In this document: piece after piece, positions 1-7,336 of the stretch
Numbering within the stretch: the first letter of the stretch is position 1
How the letters are laid out: each line of letters starts with the position of its first letter
Assembly (NCBI RefSeq): GCF_029893345.1
Contig: NZ_JARXVE010000003.1
Location: 558,001-622,000 of the forward strand
Length of the DNA: 64,000 nt
Direction: 5' to 3'
Source: Mycolicibacterium frederiksbergense
Lineage (GTDB): Bacteria; Actinomycetota; Actinomycetes; Mycobacteriales; Mycobacteriaceae
The notes under the pieces: model-generated
The model's database searches: none
Seen by the model: only the letters and a program-made list of their open reading frames with translations
What the model was told of the DNA's origin: nothing
Program-made: the position numbers and the translations under genes

Positions 1-461
1 TCGGTGTCGGGGGTCTGCTCGCGCTGGTAGGCCCACACCGTGGTCCAGAAGCTCTCAACGAAACCTTCGTCGTAGCCGTTGCCGCTCTGACTGATGATCG
101 CGGTGATGGCCTCCGGATGCCGCAAAGCCAACCGCCATCCGATCGGGGCGCCGTAGTCCTGGACGTAGATCGCGTAGCGGGACACTCCGAGTTGGTTCAG
201 CAGGCCTTCGGTCAGGTCCGCGAGTGCGTCGAAGGTGTAGTCGAATTCGGCGGCCGTCGGTGCGTCGGAGTGTCCGAAGCCCAGGTGATCGGGGGCGATG
301 ACGTGGTAGCGCTCAGCGAGCCGCGGAATGAGGTCGCGGAACATGTACGAGCTGGTCGGGAATCCATGCAGCAGCACGATCGCCGGTGCATCCGGCGCGC
401 CGGCCTCGCGGTAGAAGAGCCGCTGCCCGTCGACCGTGGCGTAGCGATAGTGAACGGTCAT
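1..461 (-). CDS. alpha/beta hydrolase, haloalkane dehalogenase/epoxide hydrolase type (partial)
   Basis: The start ATG at 461 has a good ribosome site (AAAGGAG) just upstream; the 3' end lies outside the window. The visible 153 residues form an alpha/beta-hydrolase N-terminal half: oxyanion motif HGFPTSS at residues 32-38, DHLGFGHSD at 58-66, and a nucleophile elbow VQDYGAP in which the nucleophile is Asp102 rather than Ser. An Asp nucleophile is the hallmark of haloalkane dehalogenases and epoxide hydrolases, which act by ester-intermediate hydrolysis in the cytoplasm. The substrate cannot be read from the sequence. It diverges from the CGNR regulator gene at 547, which could control it. Confidence 0.85.
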   Translation of the reverse strand, partial: MTVHYRYATVDGQRLFYREAGAPDAPAIVLLHGFPTSSYMFRDLIPRLAERYHVIAPDHLGFGHSDAPTAAEFDYTFDALADLTEGLLNQLGVSRYAIYVQDYGAPIGWRLALRHPEAITAIISQSGNGYDEGFVESFWTTVWAYQREQTPDT

Positions 462-546
462 GCCTAACTCCTTTGTCCAGTTTTACCGGTTAAGGACATT
501 CAACGCCGACGTGTGTAACCTGTCAATATCTATTTGGAGGTTAGAA

Positions 547-1074
547 ATGGAGCTGGTGGAGGTCGGCCGGAGCGACGAGGCCCTGCTGCTCGATCTGCTC
601 AACACCACGCCGGTGGTGAATGGGGTGCAGAGCGATGTGCTCGCGGCATTGACGGCTGCGCGGGCCTGGCTATGTGAGCATGGGGCGACCGAAGCCGAAC
701 TGGCAGAACTGGTCGCGGCCCGGAACGTGCTTCAGGCAGTGGTGCGTGGTTCCGCGTCGGCGATCGCGCTGGAGCCGTTTCTCAATGCGGTGGAATTGCG
801 GGCAAGCGCGACGGCGGACGGGCTGGGTTGGGAACTGGAGACCGACGACGCGAAGCGCGGTGCGGTGCGGGCGATCCTGGCTTGGGACGCGCTGCGGATC
901 GCAAGCCCTGGGCGGTTACGCGCCTGCGCCAACCCGGACTGCCGACTGTTCCTGATAGATCGCAGCAAGCCGAACACCGCACGCTGGTGTTCGATGGCTA
1001 CCTGCGGAAACCGAATGAAAGCGCGCCGGTATCACCAGCGCGCAAGGAGTGTCGAAACTGACGAACAGTCGTGA
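547..1074 (+). CDS. CGNR zinc-finger (ABATE-type) transcriptional regulator
   Basis: A 175-residue protein starting at ATG 547 behind GGAGG. The N-terminal part carries the ABATE-like core (LLDLLNTTPVVNG near residues 14-26). The C-terminus holds a CGNR zinc finger with Cys127, Cys132, Cys148 and Cys153, followed by GNRMKARRYHQR, the basic DNA-contacting helix typical of this family. These proteins are putative stress-responsive transcription factors. It is divergent from the hydrolase ending at 461, with an AT-richer gap between them, so local regulation is plausible but not shown. Confidence 0.85.
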   Translation: MELVEVGRSDEALLLDLLNTTPVVNGVQSDVLAALTAARAWLCEHGATEAELAELVAARNVLQAVVRGSASAIALEPFLNAVELRASATADGLGWELETDDAKRGAVRAILAWDALRIASPGRLRACANPDCRLFLIDRSKPNTARWCSMATCGNRMKARRYHQRARSVETDEQS

Positions 1075-1185
1075 TCACACCGGCGGGTATGCCGGCGGCG
1101 GATAGACGCCGCGCAGACCCCAGGCGAGCCACGGAAAGAAGAAGTCGCTCTCGTCGGAGAGGTCGTAGTCAGGATTCGGGTCCAT
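1075..1185 (-). CDS. 36-residue acidic/proline-rich small protein, probably leaderless
   Basis: A short reading frame that begins MDPNPDYDLSDESDFFFPWL and ends in a Pro/Tyr-rich tail (VYPPPAYPPV). Its stop abuts the stop of the CGNR gene at 1074 without overlap. On the minus strand a -10 like TAGACT (1192-1197) sits six bases before the ATG, the geometry expected of a leaderless mycobacterial transcript. The composition (acidic head, aromatic middle, Pro tail) is unlike a random shadow of another gene, since no other gene covers it. It may match the small gene annotated just before Rv0158 in M. tuberculosis (my recollection). Function unknown. Confidence 0.55.
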   Translation of the reverse strand: MDPNPDYDLSDESDFFFPWLAWGLRGVYPPPAYPPV

Positions 1186-1236
1186 ACCGGCAGTCTAGGC
1201 ATAGACCGTCAGCCCGAACAGGGATTGCCTACACTG

Positions 1237-1254
1237 ATCAACCAGCTAGTTGAT
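1237..1254. promoter_or_regulatory. TetR-type operator palindrome
   Basis: ATCAACCAGCTAGTTGAT is an 18-bp inverted repeat with a single mismatched pair. It lies about 45 bp upstream of the TetR gene at 1300, so it is the natural autoregulatory site of that repressor. Confidence 0.55.
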
Positions 1255-1299
1255 TGATTCCCCGGGCAAGGTCCGGGCGACGCTGATAGTGAGTGTGCT

Positions 1300-1962
1300 A
1301 TGTCATCCGATGCAGAGGCCGGCCGGGGGCGCGGAGTTGCCGCCAACGGTACATCCCGCCGCGATGAACTGCTGGCCGTGGCGGCCAAGTTGTTCGCCGC
1401 TCGCGGTTATCACGGCACCCGGATGGACGACGTCGCCGAAGCGGTGGGGCTGAACAAGGCCACGGTGTACCACTACTACGCGAGCAAGTCGTTGATCCTC
1501 TACGACATCTACAAAGGCACCGCGGACTTCACCGTGGAGGCCCTGCACGACGACCGCACGGTGTCCGCCCGGGAGACGATCTTCAACTTCACCCGGCGGT
1601 TGATGGTGGGCATCGCCAACGACCTGGAGCGCGCGGCGGTGTACTTCCAGGAGGGGCCCTACATCGCGGAGTGGTTCACCGAGGAGCAGGTGGCCTACAT
1701 CCGGCAGGCCGAGGCCCGGGTCTACGAGCATGTCCGCGACGTCATCGACCGCGGTATCGCGAGCGGCGAGTTCTACGACTGCGACTCCCACGTGCTGGCA
1801 CTCGGCTATATCGGCATGACGCTCGGTTCCTATCGGTGGCTGCGTCCGCACGGCCGGCGCACCGCCGAGGAGATCGCCGTCGAGTTCAGCACCGCCCTGC
1901 TGCGCGGGCTGATCCGTGACGAGTCCGTGCGGAACGAATCCCCGCTGGGGCTAGAGGTCTAG
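1300..1962 (+). CDS. TetR family transcriptional regulator (Rv0158-like)
   Basis: A 220-residue TetR protein. The helix-turn-helix lies near residues 25-70 (RRDELLAVAAKLFAARGYHG, DDVAEAVGLNKATVYHYYAS). The C-terminal ligand domain ends with SYRWLRPHGRRTAEEIA, resembling the KstR2-like group of acyl-CoA-responsive repressors; the ligand is unknown. An 18-bp palindrome sits upstream at 1237. The gene runs tail to tail with the alcohol dehydrogenase, sharing 4 bp. Position and neighbours match Rv0158 of M. tuberculosis. Confidence 0.88.
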   Translation: MSSDAEAGRGRGVAANGTSRRDELLAVAAKLFAARGYHGTRMDDVAEAVGLNKATVYHYYASKSLILYDIYKGTADFTVEALHDDRTVSARETIFNFTRRLMVGIANDLERAAVYFQEGPYIAEWFTEEQVAYIRQAEARVYEHVRDVIDRGIASGEFYDCDSHVLALGYIGMTLGSYRWLRPHGRRTAEEIAVEFSTALLRGLIRDESVRNESPLGLEV

Positions 1963-3050
1963 CCGAATTCGATGATCTGCCGCACGGCCTTGCCGTCGGC
2001 CAGTTCATCCATGCCCGCGTTGATCTGCTCGAGCGTGATCGTGTCGGACACCAGGGATTCCACCGGTAGCCGCCCCGCCCGCCAGAGCTCGACGAAGCGC
2101 GGGATGTCGCGCGACGGCACCGCCGATCCCAGGTAGCTGCCGATCAAGGACCGGCCCTCGGCCACGAAACCCAACGGCGACACCGAGATTCGGGCGTCTG
2201 GGCGGGGCAGGCCGACGGTGATGGTGCGCCCGCCGGGACCGGTGAGGGCGATGGCGGTTTCCAGCGCGGCTGGGTGGCCCGCGGCTTCGATCACCACATC
2301 GGCCTTGAGTTCGGCGGCCTGCTCGGGGGTGTAGGTCTGGTGCACACCGAGTTCGCGGGCCCGGGCCAGCTTGTCGGGCAGTTGGTCCACACCGATCACG
2401 TGGACGTCGTCGTGGGCCAGTGCGGTCAGGGCCGCGGCCATACCCACGCCGCCCAGACCGACGATCGCCACGGTCTGGCCGGGCCGCGGCGTGCCCACGT
2501 TGAGCACCGCACCGCCGCCGGTGAGTACCGCACAACCCAATAGCGAGGCGACGACTGCCGGAACATCAGCGGGGACGGGCACCACCGAGCGGCGGTCGAC
2601 TACGGCGTGGGTGGCGAAGCCGGACACTCCCAGGTGATGGAACACCGGTTGGCCGTCGCGGGTCAGGCGGATGTCGCCGTTCATCAAGGTGCCCGCGCCG
2701 TTGGCGGCCGATCCGGGGCCGCACGGCGTCAACCCGTCGGTGGCACAGGCCGGGCAGTCGCCACAGCGCGGCAGAAACGTCATCACCACTCGCTGGCCGA
2801 CCGGCAGATCACTGTCGCCGGCCTCGACGATTCCGGCGGCTTCATGTCCGAGCAGCATCGGGACCGGACGCACCCGGTTGCCGTCCACCACGGACAGGTC
2901 GGAGTGGCACAGCCCGGCGGCCTCGATGCGCACCAGCAGTTCGCCCGGTCCGGGTTCGGCGAGCTCAAGGTCGCTCACCCGGATCGGCTGCGTCTCGGCG
3001 TACGGCCGGGGGAGGCCTATCTGATCGAGGACGGCTCCGCGGATCTTCAT
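1959..3050 (-). CDS. zinc-dependent alcohol dehydrogenase (Rv0162c-like)
   Basis: A 363-residue medium-chain dehydrogenase. Catalytic zinc ligands appear as GLCHSD and GHEAAG near residues 45-70. The structural zinc Cys cluster follows (CGDCPACATDGLTPC). The Rossmann motif GLGGVG is near residue 200, followed by an acidic residue in VIGVDQ that favours NAD(H). It oxidises a primary alcohol or reduces an aldehyde in the cytoplasm; the substrate is not deducible. ATG 3050 is preferred over a GTG two codons earlier. By order it matches adhE1 (Rv0162c), which also precedes a divergent thioesterase. Confidence 0.88.
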   Translation of the reverse strand: MKIRGAVLDQIGLPRPYAETQPIRVSDLELAEPGPGELLVRIEAAGLCHSDLSVVDGNRVRPVPMLLGHEAAGIVEAGDSDLPVGQRVVMTFLPRCGDCPACATDGLTPCGPGSAANGAGTLMNGDIRLTRDGQPVFHHLGVSGFATHAVVDRRSVVPVPADVPAVVASLLGCAVLTGGGAVLNVGTPRPGQTVAIVGLGGVGMAAALTALAHDDVHVIGVDQLPDKLARARELGVHQTYTPEQAAELKADVVIEAAGHPAALETAIALTGPGGRTITVGLPRPDARISVSPLGFVAEGRSLIGSYLGSAVPSRDIPRFVELWRAGRLPVESLVSDTITLEQINAGMDELADGKAVRQIIEFG

Positions 3051-3086
3051 GCCCACCAGCCTGTCACCTGCTGTCAGACTTCAGCC

Positions 3087-3542
3087 ATGACCGACCTGAC
3101 CCGCGGGGACTTTCCGGTGCACTGGCCGGTGCTGACCAGATGGACCGACAACGACATGTTCGGTCACCTCAACAACGCGGTGTACTACGAGCTGTTCGAC
3201 ACCGCGATCAACGCGTGGATCAACACCAGATGCGATGTCGATCCGGTCACCGCGCCCTGGTTGGGTGTGGTCGCCGAGTCCGGGTGCCGCTATTACGCGG
3301 AGCTGAAGTTCCCCGACCCGTTGGTGGTCGGCCTGGCGGTGGCCCGGTTGGGGAACAGCAGCGTGACGTACCAGCTGGGTTTGTTCGAGCCGGACGGCCC
3401 GGTGGCAGCGGTCGGCCACTGGGTGCATGTCTACGTGGACCGGACCACGCGCCGGCCGGTACCGATTCCCGACGTGATCCGGACGCTGCTGCAGTCGATA
3501 TGCTCGCCGGATGCCGCTCGTGAGCAAGACCGTCGAGGTTGA
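3087..3542 (+). CDS. hotdog-fold acyl-CoA thioesterase (Rv0163-like)
   Basis: A 151-residue 4-hydroxybenzoyl-CoA thioesterase/YbgC-type protein. The motif TRWTDNDMFGHLNNAVYYEL at residues 18-37 contains the catalytic Asp and the HLNN active-site helix start. It would hydrolyse acyl-CoA thioesters in the cytoplasm. ATG 3087 is chosen because residues upstream of it do not resemble the family. It diverges from the alcohol dehydrogenase with only 36 bp between starts, and its 3' end overlaps the next gene by 32 bp, so the two are probably co-translated. Confidence 0.87.
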   Translation: MTDLTRGDFPVHWPVLTRWTDNDMFGHLNNAVYYELFDTAINAWINTRCDVDPVTAPWLGVVAESGCRYYAELKFPDPLVVGLAVARLGNSSVTYQLGLFEPDGPVAAVGHWVHVYVDRTTRRPVPIPDVIRTLLQSICSPDAAREQDRRG

Positions 3543-3951
3543 AGCCCCTGCCGAAAAGATCATGGCGATCGTCGCCGACTTCGAGGCCTACCCGCAGTGG
3601 AACCCCGAGATCAAGGGCTGCTGGATCTTGGCCCGCTATAACGACGGCCGGCCCAGCCAGCTACGGCTCGACGTCGAGATCCAGGGTCAGTCCGGCGTCT
3701 TCATCACCGCGGTCTACTACCCGGCCGAGAACCAGATCTACACCGTGCTGCAGCAGGGCGATCATTTCACCAAGCAGGAGCAGAGGTTCTCGATCGTGCC
3801 GCTCGGAGCGAGCACACTGCTGCAGGTCGACCTCGAGGTCGAGACCAAGATGCCGATCCCGGGCCCGATGGTGAAGAAGCTCATCGGCGAGACCCTGGAC
3901 CACCTGTCCAACAGCCTCATAACCAGGGCGCAGCAGCTGTCCGGCGCGTAG
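3511..3951 (+). CDS. SRPBCC (polyketide cyclase/START-like) protein (Rv0164-like)
   Basis: A 146-residue SRPBCC-fold protein beginning MPLVSKTVEVEAPAEKIMAI, with the characteristic EAPAEKIM...YPQWNPEIK segment and a C-terminal amphipathic helix (MVKKLIGETLDHLSNSLITRA). Such proteins form a hydrophobic cavity that binds lipids or aromatic ligands. It overlaps the thioesterase gene by 32 bp, suggesting joint expression. By order it corresponds to Rv0164 (TB18.5) directly upstream of the mce1 region. Ligand unknown. Confidence 0.87.
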   Translation: MPLVSKTVEVEAPAEKIMAIVADFEAYPQWNPEIKGCWILARYNDGRPSQLRLDVEIQGQSGVFITAVYYPAENQIYTVLQQGDHFTKQEQRFSIVPLGASTLLQVDLEVETKMPIPGPMVKKLIGETLDHLSNSLITRAQQLSGA

Positions 3952-4249
3952 CCGACAGCTCGGCTGCTGCCGCCCGCAGCGCCATCACCCGCTGGTGGAT
4001 GCGGTGCTCGGTGGACCGAGGCATCCACGCCGGCCGGTACCGTCCGTGCTTGATTCGGAACACCCGGCCGTGTTCGATCTCCCAACGCAGGGCATCCGAG
4101 ACCGCCTTCGATGGACGGCCCCGGGTGGCGAAGCCCTGGGCGCTCAGCGTCTCGACGAGATCGCTGACCGACTGTGGGCCATGTTGAAACAGATACATGG
4201 TCAGCACATAGCGGAGTTCGATGCCGCGGAGCAGAAGTTTGTCCGACAT
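3917..4249 (-). CDS. small winged-helix-like hypothetical protein
   Basis: A 110-residue protein with an N-terminal helical region (LLLRGIELRYVLTMYLFQ, then VSDLVETLSAQGF) followed by KAVSDALRWEIEHGRVFRIK, which reads as a winged-helix DNA-binding unit with the recognition helix around residues 45-60. The tail is Arg/Ala rich. Its 3' end overlaps the SRPBCC gene by 35 bp in convergent orientation. I recognise no named function; a small transcription factor is the reasonable guess. Confidence 0.7.
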   Translation of the reverse strand: MSDKLLLRGIELRYVLTMYLFQHGPQSVSDLVETLSAQGFATRGRPSKAVSDALRWEIEHGRVFRIKHGRYRPAWMPRSTEHRIHQRVMALRAAAAELSATRRTAAAPWL

Positions 4250-4651
4250 GGCGTCACGGTGCCACTGACCTGTGACATCTCCGCTCGGTGGCAGGGAAAA
4301 CGGATGTCGTGCTGCCCGGCTATGAGCGACAAAGTCGCTGAAAACGCATCACGGGCCCCATAGGCCGCAATGGCATCGAAGTGTGAATCACAGCCGCACC
4401 GTGGGCCCCAACTGCCGCTGTGGTTCCGGTAATTCGGCGTGCCCGCATTACAGCGACTTTGTCGCTAACAGGCGGGCGCGTCGAAATGAGGTACAGGACG
4501 GGCTGGTAGGGCCATAGGGGCCCAAGTGACTCCAGGCCTGGGGCTGGTGTGCTTGATGCAACCCGTGTGGCGATTTCAGCGACTTTGTCGCTGACAGGCG
4601 GGCAGGGCGACCACGCGTCTGGGAGCGGCTGTGGGATGCACCGGGCCCGGC
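4250..4651. other. 400-bp non-coding spacer rich in palindromes
   Basis: No convincing gene is seen between the winged-helix gene and mce1R. The spacer holds three copies of a palindromic repeat (4325, 4452, 4578) and several GGGCCC-centred blocks (near 4353, 4403, 4518 and 4642). A 113-codon frame on the minus strand is an artefact of the repeats, which read PPVSDKVA twice. Confidence 0.6.
4320..4602. repeat. three REP-like palindromic repeats, AGCGACAAAGTCGCT core
   Basis: The core AGCGACAAAGTCGCT (two arms of 6 bp around AAA/TTT) occurs at 4325-4339, 4452-4466 and 4578-4592, spaced 127 and 126 bp. The second and third copies are on the minus strand and share a longer left flank (GCCCGCCTGT before the core, then GAAAT or GTAAT after it). 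The first copy has the opposite orientation with flank CCCGGCTATG. A near copy lies inside the UvrA-like gene around 28813-28833. The arrangement resembles a small cluster of intergenic REP elements. Confidence 0.65.
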
Positions 4652-5371
4652 TCACCGCCACATCCCTATCTCGTCAAGCCGGGCGATGAGCCGATGCGCG
4701 CCGTCGGTGAACTGTTTCGCGTTGAGCTCCACCGCGGCCGCCACATCCCGGCGGCGCAGCGCGTCGATCAATTCGCGATGGTTTTCCACGGCCTCGATGC
4801 CCCACGCCGGGTCGGTCGAATAGATCAGGGCCGGCAGGTACCGCGCGACGTGCAGCAGGAACCATGCCAGTTTGATCCGGCCGCTGGCGTGGTTGAAGGC
4901 TCGATGAAAGGCGAACTCGGCGGCCGAGATCTCCTCGGGGTCCGCGCTCTCGACGGCCCGCTCGAGGTTGGAGTTGAGCCGCTCCAGCTCGTCGATCTCG
5001 GCTGCGGTGATGCGGGCGGTGGTGGTGGCTGCAAGCTCGCGCGCGATGGTGGCCTGCAACCAGAAGATGTCTGCGATGTCGGCGCGGCTCAGCGGGAGTA
5101 CGACGTGTCCGCGGTTCGGCTCCAACTGCACCATGCCTTCGCCGCGCAGCGTGCGCAGCGCCTCGCGCACCGGCGTGATGCTCACCCCGAGCGCAGCGGC
5201 GGTCTCGTCCAGCCGGATGAAAGTCCCGGGTCGCAGCACGCCGGTCATGATCTCGGCCCGCAGCTGCGCGGCCACCTCGTCGGACAGCTGCTCCCGGCGT
5301 CCCACTCGGCGACGCAGCGCATCCGTTCTGGCAGGTGCGTTCACGAGATACCGGTCGCCTTTCGGGTTCAT
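4652..5371 (-). CDS. mce1R: GntR/FCD family repressor of the mce1 operon
   Basis: A 239-residue regulator from ATG 5371 (a TTG at 5437 and a GTG at 5344 are alternatives). The winged helix is near residues 20-85 (LSDEVAAQLRAEIMTGVLRP, ETAAALGVSITPVREALRTL), followed by an all-helical FCD effector domain with metal-binding-type residues (EFAFHRAFNHASG and ENHRELIDALRRRD). FCD regulators bind small carboxylates or acyl ligands. It is divergent from fadD5, exactly as Rv0165c is in M. tuberculosis, where Mce1R represses the mce1 genes. A TTTGATCAAA palindrome lies in the shared promoter gap. Confidence 0.9.
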   Translation of the reverse strand: MNPKGDRYLVNAPARTDALRRRVGRREQLSDEVAAQLRAEIMTGVLRPGTFIRLDETAAALGVSITPVREALRTLRGEGMVQLEPNRGHVVLPLSRADIADIFWLQATIARELAATTTARITAAEIDELERLNSNLERAVESADPEEISAAEFAFHRAFNHASGRIKLAWFLLHVARYLPALIYSTDPAWGIEAVENHRELIDALRRRDVAAAVELNAKQFTDGAHRLIARLDEIGMWR

Positions 5372-5425
5372 CTGGTGGGGCTTGTGGGCGAGGGACCCAG
5401 GCCATAATGTGACCGAGACAACATA

Positions 5426-5441
5426 ATGTTTGATCAAATAT
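5426..5441. promoter_or_regulatory. candidate Mce1R operator
   Basis: ATGTTTGATCAAATAT has a perfect 10-bp core palindrome TTTGATCAAA (5429-5438) and near-matching outer bases. It lies between the divergent mce1R and fadD5 starts. A CATAATGT direct repeat (5403-5410 and 5422-5429) overlaps its left side and may contain a -10 element. Assignment to Mce1R is by position only. Confidence 0.5.
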
Positions 5442-5448
5442 CAACATC

Positions 5449-7101
5449 ATGCAACCCGCCGCGTATCCCGCAAGGTATGGAGTACAGATTCCGTTGACTG
5501 ACGATCCGACGACCACTGAGCAGCCCTACCTGGCCCGCCGTCAGAATTGGACCAACCAACTGACGCGGCACGCCCTGATGCAACCCCATAAGACCGCGTT
5601 GCGGTACCTGGGCCACACCACCACCTGGCGCGAGCTCGACGACCGGGTGAACCGGTTGGCCGGAGCCCTGAGCCGGCGTGGCGTTGGCTTCGGTGACCGG
5701 GTGTTGATCCTGATGCTCAACCGTCCCGAGTTCATCGAGGCGATGTTGGCCGCCAATCGGCTCGGCGCCATCGCGGTGCCGGTGAACTTCCGGATGACAC
5801 CGCCGGAGGTGGCCTTCTTGGTCAGCGACTGCGGGGCCCGCGTCATGGTCACCGAACCGGTGCTGGCCGGAGTCGCCACCGCGGTGCGCAATCTCGACGC
5901 CACGTTGTCAACGGTGATCGTGGCCGGCGCAAGCACCGAGGCCGATTCCGACGACGCCGTGTTGGGCTACGAGGACCTGATCTCGGAAGCGGGCGATCCG
6001 GCGCAGCCCGTCGACATCCCCGACGATTCGCCTGCGCTGATCATGTACACCTCGGGCACCACCGGCCGGCCCAAGGGCGCGGTGCTGACCCATTCCAACT
6101 TGACCGTGCAGGCCATGACCAACCTGTTCAGCGCCGGTGCCGACATCAACAACGACGTCGGCTTCATCGGCGTCCCGTTGTTCCACATCGCCGGCGTCGC
6201 GGGCAGCGTCAATACCGGCCTGCTACTTGGCCTGCCCACGGTGGTCTATCCCCTGGGCGCCTTCGACCCGGGCGCGCTGCTGGACGTGCTGGCAGAAGAG
6301 AAGGTCACGGGGATCTTCCTGGTGCCCGCGCAGTGGCAGGCGATTTGCGCTGAGCAGAAAGCCAATCCGCGCGATTTGTGCCTTCGAGCGCTGTCGTGGG
6401 GAGCCGCGCCCGCCTCGGACACCCTGCTGCGGGCGATGGCCGATACCTTCCCGGGCAGTCAGATTCTGGCCGCCTTCGGCCAGACCGAGATGTCCCCGGT
6501 CACCTGCATGTTGCTGGCGGACGACGCGATTCGCAAACTCGGCTCGGTCGGGCGGGTCATTCCCACGGTTGCTGCCCGCGTCGTCGACGAGAACATGAAC
6601 GATGTCCCGGTCGGCGAGGTCGGCGAGATCGTCTACCGCGCCCCGACTTTGATGGCGGGCTACTGGAACAATCCGAAGGCCACCGCGGAGGTCTTTGCCG
6701 GCGGCTGGTTCCACTCCGGAGATCTGGTCCGTGAGGACGAGGAGGGCTACGTCTGGGTCGTCGACCGTAAGAAGGACATGATCATCTCGGGCGGCGAGAA
6801 CATCTACTGCGCGGAGGTGGAGAACGTTCTGGCCGGGCACCCCGCCATCACCGAGGTTGCCGTGATCGGCCGACATCACGAGAAGTGGGGCGAGGTGCCG
6901 GTGGCCGTAGTAGCTCTGGCCGCGATGTCCGATTCCCTGAATCTCGGCGATCTCGACGAGTTCCTCACCGACCGCCTGGCCCGTTACAAACATCCCAAAG
7001 CGCTGGAGATCGTGGATGCGTTGCCCCGCAACCCCTCGGGCAAGGTTCTCAAGACCGAACTCAGACAACGTTTCGGTACGCCAGTCACCGCCAGAGATTA
7101 A
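5449..7101 (+). CDS. fadD5: fatty-acid--CoA/AMP ligase FadD5
   Basis: A 550-residue ANL-superfamily adenylating enzyme. AMP-binding motif YTSGTTGRPKGAV is near residues 200-212, FGQTEMSP follows in the adenine pocket, then WFHSGDL, DRKKDMIISGGENIY at the domain hinge, and the catalytic Lys in PRNPSGKVLKTEL near the C-terminus. It activates fatty acids to acyl-AMP and acyl-CoA in the cytoplasm. It opens the mce1 operon as in M. tuberculosis, where FadD5 has been tied to recycling of mycolic acids. A TTG at 5494 behind GGAG would give a 15-residue shorter protein. Confidence 0.93.
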   Translation: MQPAAYPARYGVQIPLTDDPTTTEQPYLARRQNWTNQLTRHALMQPHKTALRYLGHTTTWRELDDRVNRLAGALSRRGVGFGDRVLILMLNRPEFIEAMLAANRLGAIAVPVNFRMTPPEVAFLVSDCGARVMVTEPVLAGVATAVRNLDATLSTVIVAGASTEADSDDAVLGYEDLISEAGDPAQPVDIPDDSPALIMYTSGTTGRPKGAVLTHSNLTVQAMTNLFSAGADINNDVGFIGVPLFHIAGVAGSVNTGLLLGLPTVVYPLGAFDPGALLDVLAEEKVTGIFLVPAQWQAICAEQKANPRDLCLRALSWGAAPASDTLLRAMADTFPGSQILAAFGQTEMSPVTCMLLADDAIRKLGSVGRVIPTVAARVVDENMNDVPVGEVGEIVYRAPTLMAGYWNNPKATAEVFAGGWFHSGDLVREDEEGYVWVVDRKKDMIISGGENIYCAEVENVLAGHPAITEVAVIGRHHEKWGEVPVAVVALAAMSDSLNLGDLDEFLTDRLARYKHPKALEIVDALPRNPSGKVLKTELRQRFGTPVTARD

Positions 7102-7252
7102 CGTTAGCGAAAGTAGCTTTGTGTCAACGGTTTCTGCAGGTAGGGAGGAAAATCGACCAGGAGTTGGAGTCGTTGCTAACGGTTGATGGCTCAATAAACC
7201 CGATGCGGTGCACGGCCCGCTTTGGATCGGGTACAGTCCGGTGGTCTCACTT

Positions 7253-7267
7253 ACTACCCGTGAGTAG
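7253..7267. promoter_or_regulatory. inverted repeat in the fadD5-yrbE1A gap
   Basis: The 235-bp gap before yrbE1A contains ACTACCCGTGAGTAG, with arms TACT and AGTA around 7 bases, overlapped by a second pair CTCAC/GTGAG (7246-7250 and 7260-7264). A TACAGT hexamer at 7232-7237 could be a -10. This suggests a second, internal promoter for the permease and mce genes; no regulator can be assigned. Confidence 0.3.
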
Positions 7268-7336
7268 GGAGAGTCGGATCACACGAGTTGACATGCGACG
7301 AGGAGGGGGCGTGCGACACGTCCAGAGGGCGCACCG

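Noticed and set aside
4320..4661. A 113-codon minus-strand frame with PPVSDKVA repeats
   Set aside because: It is produced by the palindromic repeats reading through in one frame, has no ribosome site and no protein-like composition.
4652..5437. TTG 5437 as the mce1R start
   Set aside because: It overlaps the candidate operator, has no ribosome site, and the extra residues do not look like the family.
7102..7336. A coding extension of yrbE1A upstream of GTG 7337
   Set aside because: The upstream codons are not YrbE-like and AGAGGG lies just before GTG 7337.
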